From: Lentisphaeria bacterium
GTDB lineage: Bacteria > Verrucomicrobiota > Lentisphaeria > Victivallales > UBA1829
Direction of reading: 5' to 3'
DNA: 45,844 bases
Assembly: GCA_017456495.1 (NCBI GenBank)
Contig: JAFTJI010000026.1
Location: 1-45,844 of the forward strand
A model generated the notes under the pieces. The model was given only the letters and a program-made list of their open reading frames with translations. It searched no databases and was not told the DNA's origin. This document shows, in pieces, positions 35,239-43,571 of the stretch. Each line of letters begins with the position of its first letter. Within the stretch, counting starts at the first letter, position 1. Position numbers and translations under genes: made by a program.

Positions 35239-36651
35239 ATGGCATATCCTTATAAGAAATTTTCCGCAGAAGATTTGGCAGTCCTGCAGGCGATTTGCGG
35301 TACGGAACGGGTCATTCCCAGTGAAAAGATCGGGGAAGATTATACTCATGACGAACTTTCCGGGACCTGCAGCCGTCCGGATGTGCTGGTAAAAGCTCTC
35401 TCCACAGAAGAAGTTTCCGCTGTCATGAAGTACGCTTCTGCCAACAATATTCCGGTAACACCGCGCGGTTCCGGAACGGGGCTTGTGGGCGGTTCCGTTG
35501 CCCTCTGCGGCGGGATCATGCTTGATCTGACTCTCATGAATCATTTTCTTGAGCTGGATGAAGAGAATATGACTCTCACACTGGAACCCGGTGTTCTGCT
35601 CATGGAAGTGGGAAAATATGTGGAAGCCTCCGGCTTGTTCTATCCGCCTGACCCGGGGGAAAAGACAGCCACCATCGGCGGGAATATCAACACGAACGCA
35701 GGCGGGATGCGCGCGGTGAAATACGGTGTTACCCGTGATTATGTCCGCGGCTTGGAAGTGGTTCTTGCCAATGGAGAGATCATCAATCTGGGCGGAAAAG
35801 TCGTGAAAAACAGCTCCGGCTACAGTCTGAAAGATCTGATGGTCGGCTCTGAAGGGACTCTCGGGATCGTGACCAAAGCAATTTTGCGTTTGCTGCCCCT
35901 GCCGAAACATAAGATCAGCCTGCTGGTTCCCTTCCCGGATCTTCCTTCTGCGATCAAGGCGGTTCCCACTGTGATCCGTGCAAGTTCCATTCCCACGGCA
36001 GTTGAATTTATGGAACGGGAAGTGATTCTGGCGGCGGAAGAGTTTCTTGCCCGGAAATTCCCGGATAACACCTCCGATGCCTACCTGCTTCTGACTTACG
36101 ACGGAGCAAGCAAAGAGGAAGTCGATCTTGCATGGGAAGAAGCTGCTGAGATCTGTCTGAAATGCGGTGCGCTGGATGTCTTCATTTCCAACACGCAGGA
36201 ACGGAACGAGTCTATCTGGTCGGCGCGCGGTGCATTTCTGGAAGCGATCAAAGCCTCCACTACAGAAATGGATGAATGCGACGTTGTTGTTCCCCGGAGA
36301 AATGTTGCTGAATTTGTGCTGTATTCCCACGCATTGCAGCAGAAACATAATGTCCGGATCCGTTCATTCGGTCATGCCGGAGATGGAAACCTGCATATTT
36401 ATGTTCTGAAAGATTCTCTTGACGAAGCTGCATGGAAAGTAAAACTGAAAGAAGTCTTTGCAGATCTTTATGCCAAAGCCGATGAGCTTGGCGGAAAAGT
36501 CAGCGGAGAACACGGGATCGGCTATGCGAAAAAGCCCTATCTTGCAGAATCGCTCAGCAGGGAGGAAAAAATATTGATGCAGGGAATCAAGGCGGCGTTC
36601 GACCCGAAAAACATTCTCAATCCCAACAAACTTTTTTCTGAAAACGCCTGA
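35239..36651 (+). CDS. FAD-linked 2-hydroxyacid dehydrogenase (GlcD/LctD family)
   Basis: The 470-residue protein has the FAD-binding PCMH domain (about 45-225, with [34 protein letters not shown] and [15 protein letters not shown]) and the oxidase C-terminal domain (HAGDGNLH, then [13 protein letters not shown]). Homologues oxidise glycolate or D-lactate. With the bifurcating ETF genes directly before it, the best model is the LctBCD complex, which drives lactate oxidation with NAD by consuming reduced ferredoxin. Substrate choice is open: lactate, glycerate, glycolate or an aldonate-derived hydroxyacid. It is cytoplasmic. Confidence 0.88.
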   Translation: MAYPYKKFSAEDLAVLQAICGTERVIPSEKIGEDYTHDELSGTCSRPDVLVKALSTEEVSAVMKYASANNIPVTPRGSGTGLVGGSVALCGGIMLDLTLMNHFLELDEENMTLTLEPGVLLMEVGKYVEASGLFYPPDPGEKTATIGGNINTNAGGMRAVKYGVTRDYVRGLEVVLANGEIINLGGKVVKNSSGYSLKDLMVGSEGTLGIVTKAILRLLPLPKHKISLLVPFPDLPSAIKAVPTVIRASSIPTAVEFMEREVILAAEEFLARKFPDNTSDAYLLLTYDGASKEEVDLAWEEAAEICLKCGALDVFISNTQERNESIWSARGAFLEAIKASTTEMDECDVVVPRRNVAEFVLYSHALQQKHNVRIRSFGHAGDGNLHIYVLKDSLDEAAWKVKLKEVFADLYAKADELGGKVSGEHGIGYAKKPYLAESLSREEKILMQGIKAAFDPKNILNPNKLFSENA

Positions 36652-36696
36652 ACGGAATAAGTAAAACAGCTGTCTCAAAGAAGCGGAGGTCATGCA

Positions 36697-38034
36697 ATGA
36701 CAATACTGCTTCTTTTGAGTACAATCGTTTTTATTATTCTTTTGACGGCATTCTGGAAGATCCATCCGCTCCCGGTTTTGCTGCTGGGAGCGTTTCTGTT
36801 CGGAGTCTGTTCCGGATATGGTGTTTCTGAAACGCTGAGGCTGCTTTCTGCCGGATTCGGGAATACGATCCGGGGGATCGGGCTGATCATCATTCTCGGG
36901 ACAGTCATCGGTGCATTCATGGAACAGCGGGGAGCCTTGCGGCTCATTGCCGAAAAAGTCGTCGGAACGCTGGGAAAGAAAAAATCGCCCTTTGCCATGG
37001 GGATCGTCGGGTTCATCATCTCCACCTGCATTTTCTGCGATTCTGCCTTTATTATTCTGATCGGGATTTGGAAAAAGATCAGCCGGATCGCAAAATTACC
37101 GATGGCGGTGGGAGCTCTTGCTTTAAGTCTGGGATTGCTCTCATCCCATTGTTTTGTACCGCCCATGCCAGGTCCGGTTGCAGCGGTTTCGGTTCTTGGA
37201 GCTGACTTCGGAAAAGTTCTTCTCTTCGGGATCCCTGCGGCATTGACAGCCACGATTGCAGGCTATTTTTATGCTGTCCTCGCCGGAAAAAATGAAGTTC
37301 TGAAAGAGACAGAAGAAGAAATCCCGGAAGAAAGCAGAGAAGAACAGCTGTTTCGTCACCATTGGAGCATTGCATTTCTTCCGATCATCGTTCCGTTGTT
37401 TCTGATCGGGCTTTCCAGTTTTTCCGGTTTATTCAGAGGGAGTCTTCCGGAGAAATTTTATCAGGTTCTGACTGTTCCGGGCAATCCGGTTGCGGCACTT
37501 TTCATCGGGGCAGTCATTGCGATTTTTGTAATCGGGAAATACCAGAAGAAGGAACTCATGACCGATGGATTATTCGGGCGGGCTGTACTGAATGCCGCAA
37601 ATATTCTGATGATCACAGGCTCAGGCGGAGCATTCGGAGAAGTTCTGAAACGCATTGATTTCAAATATCTTTTACCGGAAAACATCGGAAATATCGGAAT
37701 TTTTGCGATCTTGATCCCGTTGTTGTTTGCCGCCGTTCTGAAAATCGCACAAGGCTCTTCCACACTTGCGATCCTGACCGCCGCAAGTGCAACAGTTCCT
37801 TTATTGGAACCGCTGGGTTTGACCTCACCTGCGATGCGGGCATTGACCTGCTGCGCTGTCTGCTGCGGTTCCATGATCGTTTCCCATACAAACGACAGTT
37901 ATTTCTGGGTCGTTACAAAATTTTCCGGCATGAGTGTCCGGCAGGGATTGAAACTGCAGACCATCGGAACGCTTGTTTCCGGAGCAGCAGCGGCATTGAT
38001 CCTCTTACTTTTTGCAATCATTATCCGGAACTGA
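36697..38034 (+). CDS. GntP-family permease
   Basis: The 445-residue polytopic membrane protein has about a dozen hydrophobic segments. The N-terminal LLSAGFGNTIRGIGLIIILG and CDSAFIILIG, GLLSSHCFVPPMPGPVAA, and the C-terminal SSTLAILTAASATVP and CGSMIVSHTNDSYFW are GntP-family marks. GntP proteins bring in gluconate or related hydroxyacids with protons. The position 45 bp after the hydroxyacid dehydrogenase suggests it imports that enzyme's substrate, in place of the lactate permease of acetogen lct operons. GGAGG precedes the ATG. The 3' end overlaps the convergent gene by 30 bp. Confidence 0.88.
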   Translation: MTILLLLSTIVFIILLTAFWKIHPLPVLLLGAFLFGVCSGYGVSETLRLLSAGFGNTIRGIGLIIILGTVIGAFMEQRGALRLIAEKVVGTLGKKKSPFAMGIVGFIISTCIFCDSAFIILIGIWKKISRIAKLPMAVGALALSLGLLSSHCFVPPMPGPVAAVSVLGADFGKVLLFGIPAALTATIAGYFYAVLAGKNEVLKETEEEIPEESREEQLFRHHWSIAFLPIIVPLFLIGLSSFSGLFRGSLPEKFYQVLTVPGNPVAALFIGAVIAIFVIGKYQKKELMTDGLFGRAVLNAANILMITGSGGAFGEVLKRIDFKYLLPENIGNIGIFAILIPLLFAAVLKIAQGSSTLAILTAASATVPLLEPLGLTSPAMRALTCCAVCCGSMIVSHTNDSYFWVVTKFSGMSVRQGLKLQTIGTLVSGAAAALILLLFAIIIRN

Positions 38035-39135
38035 CCTGAAAAGCAGTTTTTCCAGAAGCCAGTAACAAAACTCTCCCACTTTGGAAAAACGGATCAGCTG
38101 ATAGAATTTACTCACCAGAAAATAAGAGAGCACACCGGCAGCAAAGAGTCCAAGTGTAACAGCAGCAAATCTCCCAACGATCTGAAAGGCACTCATCGGA
38201 ACCTGATTTTTCTGAACAATAAACTCATCCCAGATAACGGGATGACACTGGAAGAGATAAATCCCGAAAGAATAAACGCTGAGAAATGCGATCACTTTCT
38301 GAACTTTCGGATTTTCTATTCTGATCTTGGAAAACAGCAATAAAAGACAAACTGCTTCCAGTACACAGAACGGGGACAGATAATCAATAAAAGAATTTTT
38401 ATGCAAAGAAAAATGTGATGCAGCTCTTGCAATCGCCGGAATGGAATATCCATAGAAAAAGAGGAACGGGAAAACAGCACCGATAACAGCTCCGATAATC
38501 AGAATTGCCGTATGATGTTTCCATTGCAGGATTCGCGGCGCAAGAGTTTGTAAAACCTGTCCCCAGCAAAAACAAACCATCAACCAGATGGCAGAATAAC
38601 CATTGCTGAAGCAATAAAATGGAGAAGTGTATTCCAATGGATATAAGAAACTGAAAACAAAGAATGTTACAACAAAAAATAATATCTGTTCCCTGACAGA
38701 AAAACGGGAAATGATTCCGGAAAGGAGAGGCATGAATAAAAACAGTCCGATATATGCCCCTGCATACCATAAATCACGGATATAAAAAAATGATTTGAAC
38801 AATTCCGGTTCATACTTTATCCCGGGGAAAATCTGTATCAGAGTAAAATAGAGTACTACGCAGAATAAAACAGTTTTCCCCCAGAAATCAAACAATTTCT
38901 GAAACCATTTTTTATCATATCCCATCCGCCCGGAAGATGTAAGATAACCGGTCAGAAGAGCAAAACAGTTTGCTCCGCAATAACAAACCGCCTCTGCGAA
39001 CCATCCTGTATAATAGACAGAAGGACGTGCATCATACGGCAATTTCAAATAGAAAAAATTTACATGCAGAACCGTGATCATCAGCATCGCAAGAAGCCGA
39101 TACAGATCCAACCCGCAATTCCGTTCACCTGTCAT
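38005..39135 (-). CDS. Acyltransferase-3 family membrane protein
   Basis: The 376-residue membrane protein has about ten hydrophobic segments. It opens with RNCGLDLYRLLAMLMITVLHVNF, containing the R-x10-H pattern of acyltransferase-3 (OafA-like) proteins, which put O-acetyl or other acyl groups on surface glycans. SFGIYLFQCHPVIWDE near the end is also typical. The DNA looks more AT-rich than its neighbours. The start overlaps the transporter gene's stop by 11 bp, and the 3' end overlaps GntP convergently. Confidence 0.86.
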   Translation of the reverse strand: MTGERNCGLDLYRLLAMLMITVLHVNFFYLKLPYDARPSVYYTGWFAEAVCYCGANCFALLTGYLTSSGRMGYDKKWFQKLFDFWGKTVLFCVVLYFTLIQIFPGIKYEPELFKSFFYIRDLWYAGAYIGLFLFMPLLSGIISRFSVREQILFFVVTFFVFSFLYPLEYTSPFYCFSNGYSAIWLMVCFCWGQVLQTLAPRILQWKHHTAILIIGAVIGAVFPFLFFYGYSIPAIARAASHFSLHKNSFIDYLSPFCVLEAVCLLLLFSKIRIENPKVQKVIAFLSVYSFGIYLFQCHPVIWDEFIVQKNQVPMSAFQIVGRFAAVTLGLFAAGVLSYFLVSKFYQLIRFSKVGEFCYWLLEKLLFRSVPDNDCKK

Positions 39136-40060
39136 CCTTTTTTTCCTCGAATTTTTTCATGATACTTCGTACGCTTGCCGCAAAAATCGAACCTGAAATA
39201 TTGTGCCATACGCTGAAAATCGCTCCGGGAAGAGCACTGCTGATCCCGAAAAACTGTTTTGATAATGCAGCCGCCAAACCGGAATTCTGCATCCCGGTTT
39301 CAATGGCGATCGTAACTGCTTCCTTGTGGGAGCAGTGCAGCAGTTTTGAAAGAAAATATCCCAACGCCATACCGATCCCGTTGTGCAGGATCACCGCAAC
39401 CAGAATCAACCAGCCGGAACGCTTGACCGCATTGGCATTCAATGCCATGATGATCGCAATCACAAACACGATCCCCAATACAGAGACAAACGGACAAACT
39501 TTATTCAGGATCACTTCCTTTCCCCGCATCAGACGGTTGATCAGAAGCCCGACTGCAACCGGAAGTGCAACGATCAGAAGAATGCTCTTGAACATTTCCC
39601 AGACAGGCACATCAACTGTCTGACCGAGATACAGAGCGGACAACAGAGGGGTCAGAAAGATTCCGCCGACTGTCGAACAGGCTGTCATTGTAATGGAAAG
39701 CGCAACATCCCCGCCAGCAAGATAGGCAATCACATTAGATGCAGTCCCGCCGGCAACAGAACCGACCATGACAAGTCCGATCATCTGATCTTTCGGAAGA
39801 TGAAGCAGCAGAGCAATCACATAAGCCGCAAGGGGCATGATCCCGAACTGAAGGACAAAACCAACGATCACTGCTTTCGGCTTCCGGATGGATTCCGCAA
39901 AATCTTTAACGGAAAGAGTCGCGCCCATCCCAAGCATAATAAAACCGAGCAGTGGAACGATCAGAAAACCAAGCGGAGTCAGCACCGATGGAAACAGGCA
40001 GGCGAAGACGGAACAAACCACCGCCAGTACAGGGAAAAGTTTGACCGTCAGCGTAATCAT
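39125..40060 (-). CDS. Bile acid:sodium symporter (BASS) family transporter
   Basis: The 311-residue protein has nine to ten predicted membrane helices. LGFIMLGMGATLSVKDF, GSVAGGTASNVIAYLAGGD and AIETGMQNSGLAAAL are BASS-family motifs; the last two contain the crossing helices that bind sodium. BASS proteins carry bile acids, pantoate, pyruvate or similar organic anions, and the cargo is not clear here. It overlaps the helicase gene by 4 bp (ATGA) and the acyltransferase by 11 bp. Confidence 0.9.
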   Translation of the reverse strand: MITLTVKLFPVLAVVCSVFACLFPSVLTPLGFLIVPLLGFIMLGMGATLSVKDFAESIRKPKAVIVGFVLQFGIMPLAAYVIALLLHLPKDQMIGLVMVGSVAGGTASNVIAYLAGGDVALSITMTACSTVGGIFLTPLLSALYLGQTVDVPVWEMFKSILLIVALPVAVGLLINRLMRGKEVILNKVCPFVSVLGIVFVIAIIMALNANAVKRSGWLILVAVILHNGIGMALGYFLSKLLHCSHKEAVTIAIETGMQNSGLAAALSKQFFGISSALPGAIFSVWHNISGSIFAASVRSIMKKFEEKKDDR

Positions 40061-43000
40061 TTCAGCAGGAACTCCAGATCTTCCATGGTGATATGACGCA
40101 TCGCCTCTGTCGGTGTTTCCACCAGATTTTCGAACAGTTCCGCTTTCCGTTTCTGCAGTTCCAGAACTTTTTCTTCAATGGAATCTTTCACGATCAGCTT
40201 GATGCAGTTCACTGATTTTGTCTGTCCGATACGGTGTGACCGGTCTGCCGCCTGAGCTTCTGCTGCCGGGTTCCACCAGGGGTCATAAATGATCACCGTA
40301 TCAGCGGAAGTCAGGTTCAAACCAACGCCCCCGGCTTTCAAGCTCAGGAGGAACACCGGAATATTCGGATTTTTATTGAACCGGTCCACATGTTCCATAC
40401 GGTTCTGCGTGGAGCCATCCAGATATTCATACCGCAATCCTGCAGAATCCATCCAGTTCCGGACGATCCGCAGGAGAGAGGTAAACTGGCTGAACAGCAG
40501 CACTTTGTGTCCGCTGTCGATAGATTCCATCAGCAATTCGCGAAGCAAGTCGATCTTTGCGGAGCCGGGGATCCCGGACATTCCTTCGAAGTAAGTTTCC
40601 GGCAGAAGTTCCGGAGCACAGCAGATCTGGCGCAGCCGCAAAAGCGCGGAAAGCATCTCAAACTGAGAGTTCCGGGTCTGTTCGGGATTCTTCTTGTATT
40701 CTTCAAAAAGTCTCCGGCTTTCCGACAGGAATTTTTCGTAAAAAGCCCGCTGCTCCGCCCCCATTTCACAGCAGAGTGCCTGTTCCTGTTTCGGCGGCAA
40801 TTCTTTGTGAACATCAGATTTCTTTCTGCGGAGCATAAATGGAGCCATCCGGGAAGCGAGTTCTGCATCGGCACCGGCTGAGGCATTCACGATATAACGG
40901 TTCCGGAACGAGTTCAAAGATCCCAGGAAGCCGCTGTGGAGGAAATCAAAAATCGACCAGAGATCTTCCGGTGAGTTTTCCAGCGGAGTACCCGTCAAAA
41001 CAAGTTTATGAGCTGCGGAAATGGATTTACAGCTCTGGGCATTTGCCGTAGCGGGATTTTTGATATGCTGAGCTTCATCCAGGATCAGATAACGGAACGG
41101 GATCGGCTTGATCTGCTCCACATCACGGCGGACAAGGCTGTAAGAGGCAATGCAGATATCGTACTGTCCGGCGTTTTTCCAAAGCTGTTTCCGGTCATTT
41201 CCGGAGACTACAAGCACCTTCAGATCCGGGATGAACTTCTCCGCCTCGCGCGCCCAGTTGTCGATCAAACTTGTAGGACAAATGATGAGTGCCGGAAGAT
41301 TGTCTGTCGGCTCCGATGCAAGGAGTGCAAGGGTCTGGATCGTCTTACCAAGCCCCATTTCGTCGGCAAGCACCAGATTGCAGCCGCGTTTTTTCATGGC
41401 TGACATCCAGAGGACACCCTGTTTCTGATAGTTTCTCAAATCGCCCTTGAAGAGAGGAATATTGAGTTCACCCGGTTCTTTGGAAGAGATTCCTGCGGCA
41501 TCTTCCATAGTGAGTTTCATCCGGAGAAATTCCACCGGAACAGCACCGGGCAGCCCATCACCGAGTTTTGTCCAGAAATATACTGCCGGACGCATGATCC
41601 GCAGGACTTCGCCCCTGGAATGGTTCCGCCGGGTGATCTTTGTTGTGACATTGGAAACGATATCAGAAAGACCTGCCGCAAATTTCTGCAGCTGAGGCGG
41701 GATCTTCAGGAACATTCCTTTTCCTGCTTCCAGGAAGAGTTCATTCCGCTCGGCAGCCTCAACAAGAGTATCCCAGGGAACCTTTATAGAACCGCTCCGG
41801 ATCTCCACATTCAAATCAAAATAGTCTGCAGTCTCTTCGCAGATGGTGCAGTCAATATGAAGAACAGAAGAGTCGCCGCAAAGAGCCATGAGATTGGAAG
41901 ACATGGCGAACTCTTTCTGTTCAGCCAGCCATCTGGGCAGGACCTCATCCACAAACACCGCGATCGCTTCCTTATCGGAAAGCACCAGTTTGGTTCTTCT
42001 TCCGGAAGAGGTGGAGGAACGCTTCAGCTGAAACCCGAAATTGAGAAGTTTTTCCATTTCCGCACGTTCCCCGGCAGTATCACGGAGCCAGAAACTTCCG
42101 CCCTGAGAAGCATAACGTTCCTGATCGCCCGGACAAAGCAAGCCGGAATAGTTGTAGAGCAATTCGATTTCCAGCGTATTGTCCGGCTTGATCCGTGCTT
42201 CATAATAAGGAATAAAATGACGGTGGTGGACTTTCACTTTTCTTGTTTCAATAACCTGGAACGGAAGACCTTGTGTCGTAAGAAGCGTTTCCACGGTCTT
42301 CTTATCGCAGGGCTGGATCGTGGTCCGCAGAAAATTTCCGATCCAGAGGACATCCGCCTGGGCACCGATCCACCAGTATTCCCCAAGCATCCCAACCCAG
42401 CATCCGGCACGCCCTGTGATCACTTTCACATCCCGCAGCGGCAAAGGCACTCCATTTACAATCACGGCTGAACGGAGAATACAATCCGGACCGTTATCTT
42501 CCACAAGCAATGCCGGCAATGCAGGGGTCCGGTGGATCACAACTTTCTCTTTCCGGCGGAAAAATCTCTGGAACCCGACAAGACAGTGAAAGAATTCAGC
42601 AGTCTGTTCCGCATCAAGAGAGAGCCTGGAACCATCCTGCTGCGCGTTGATGGAAAGATACCGGATCAGCTGGCGGTCCTGAGGAGGAAATGAGTTAAGC
42701 TGCAGGGAGACCGCAAGAGCCTTTCCGAACTGGAGCTGGCGCAAGTTGTTGTAATTCCCGGCATATTGTCTGCCATTGTAATTGAGCGTCACCTGAAAAG
42801 CGATCCGCTCCCATTTACTGGGCATGTGCGGGAACTCGCTTTCAGTGGAGATGGTCACAGAAGCCGCCTGGGGAGTCAAAACCTGCTTCAGCAAAGTGGG
42901 AAGTTCCGTAAACTTCAAACCGGCATAGAGTGCAGGAGAATCCTCTTCAAACTTCTCTTTCGGCTTGATCGTATATTTTGCATGATAAAGACAAGCTGCC

Positions 43001-43269
43001 ACAGCGTGCATACAGAATGTGTTTGCGTTCTGGGTACAGGTGCACTCCGACTTGTAAGGTCCGTGCGGGAATCCCTGAACTTCCACGCGGGAGATCACGC
43101 CCTTGCTGTCGCGGCAGACTGCCCGGACCACGCCGGGATCAGCTTCATAACAGCAGATCACTTCATTGGCATGAATGATCGCTTTTGCCTTTTTAAACGT
43201 ATCTTTAGAGGAACGCTGCATCAGCATTCCTTCAAAACTCAATGTCTTCTTATCTTCTTTCTTAGCCAT
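40057..43269 (-). CDS. SNF2-family helicase-like ATPase with SWIM zinc finger
   Basis: The 1070-residue protein starts at the ATG at 43269; a TTG 24 bp upstream is less likely. A SWIM zinc finger lies at residues 76-88 (Cys76, Cys78, Cys86, His88), followed by a long bacterial SNF2-associated region. The ATPase follows: LADEMGLGKTIQTLALL (~residue 635), LILDEAQHIKNP (~730), LTGTPLENSPEDLWSIFDF, then the second lobe with LLFSQFTSLLRI, LSLKAGGVGLNLTSAD and DRSHRIGQ. It moves along double-stranded DNA, probably in transcription or repair; its partners are unknown. It begins a three-gene minus-strand operon. Confidence 0.93.
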   Translation of the reverse strand: MAKKEDKKTLSFEGMLMQRSSKDTFKKAKAIIHANEVICCYEADPGVVRAVCRDSKGVISRVEVQGFPHGPYKSECTCTQNANTFCMHAVAACLYHAKYTIKPKEKFEEDSPALYAGLKFTELPTLLKQVLTPQAASVTISTESEFPHMPSKWERIAFQVTLNYNGRQYAGNYNNLRQLQFGKALAVSLQLNSFPPQDRQLIRYLSINAQQDGSRLSLDAEQTAEFFHCLVGFQRFFRRKEKVVIHRTPALPALLVEDNGPDCILRSAVIVNGVPLPLRDVKVITGRAGCWVGMLGEYWWIGAQADVLWIGNFLRTTIQPCDKKTVETLLTTQGLPFQVIETRKVKVHHRHFIPYYEARIKPDNTLEIELLYNYSGLLCPGDQERYASQGGSFWLRDTAGERAEMEKLLNFGFQLKRSSTSSGRRTKLVLSDKEAIAVFVDEVLPRWLAEQKEFAMSSNLMALCGDSSVLHIDCTICEETADYFDLNVEIRSGSIKVPWDTLVEAAERNELFLEAGKGMFLKIPPQLQKFAAGLSDIVSNVTTKITRRNHSRGEVLRIMRPAVYFWTKLGDGLPGAVPVEFLRMKLTMEDAAGISSKEPGELNIPLFKGDLRNYQKQGVLWMSAMKKRGCNLVLADEMGLGKTIQTLALLASEPTDNLPALIICPTSLIDNWAREAEKFIPDLKVLVVSGNDRKQLWKNAGQYDICIASYSLVRRDVEQIKPIPFRYLILDEAQHIKNPATANAQSCKSISAAHKLVLTGTPLENSPEDLWSIFDFLHSGFLGSLNSFRNRYIVNASAGADAELASRMAPFMLRRKKSDVHKELPPKQEQALCCEMGAEQRAFYEKFLSESRRLFEEYKKNPEQTRNSQFEMLSALLRLRQICCAPELLPETYFEGMSGIPGSAKIDLLRELLMESIDSGHKVLLFSQFTSLLRIVRNWMDSAGLRYEYLDGSTQNRMEHVDRFNKNPNIPVFLLSLKAGGVGLNLTSADTVIIYDPWWNPAAEAQAADRSHRIGQTKSVNCIKLIVKDSIEEKVLELQKRKAELFENLVETPTEAMRHITMEDLEFLLK

Positions 43270-43356
43270 TTCCCACTTCCGCTCCTGCGGCAACTTCTCA
43301 AAAAAGATACCGCTGATACTTTCTTATCCGATCATATCATAGATAAAGATTCGAGC

Positions 43357-43385
43357 AATATAGCATTTCAACCGGTGATATTCAA
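43357..43385 (-). promoter_or_regulatory. Promoter of the SNF2 operon
   Basis: On the minus strand, TTGAAT (43385-43380), 17 bp, then TATATT (43362-43357) preceded by ATGC. The start at 43269 is about 88 bp downstream. Confidence 0.6.
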
Positions 43386-43455
43386 AGAAAAAATGAAAAA
43401 AAAACAGAAAAAAAACAGCTTTTTATGAAAAATTCATGAAAATCTATGAAAAAGA
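43386..43455. other. Phased A-tract region between divergent promoters
   Basis: A run of A-tracts occurs between the SNF2 and leuA promoters. The last three are the direct repeats ATGAAA at 43425, ATGAA at 43436 and ATGAA at 43446, spaced 11 and 10 bp. A-tracts in phase with the helix cause DNA bending. The rest of the 43270-43571 gap, apart from the two promoters, is T-rich sequence with no gene. Confidence 0.4.
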
Positions 43456-43506
43456 GCATCTTTTTGCACTTTTTTTTATTTTTCCGCTTCCTTTTTTCAT
43501 AAATGA

Positions 43507-43515
43507 TGATATATT
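43507..43515 (+). promoter_or_regulatory. -10 element of the leuA promoter
   Basis: TGATATATT (extended -10, hexamer 43510-43515). The -35 region 16-17 bp upstream is only TTCCTT-like. It rules out translation from the in-frame ATG at 43503 and supports the start at 43572. Confidence 0.5.
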
Positions 43516-43571
43516 ACCATGATGGCGACATTTTGCCTAATTTAAAATCCGGTAAAGAAAGAGAGAAAAAG

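Noticed and set aside
43520..43546. Leucine attenuator leader peptide before leuA
   Set aside because: The short frame from ATGATGGCG has a single Leu codon, no ribosome binding site, and no terminator hairpin follows.
43503..43571. Extended LeuA start at 43503
   Set aside because: The codon overlaps the -10 element of the promoter, so it would not be transcribed.
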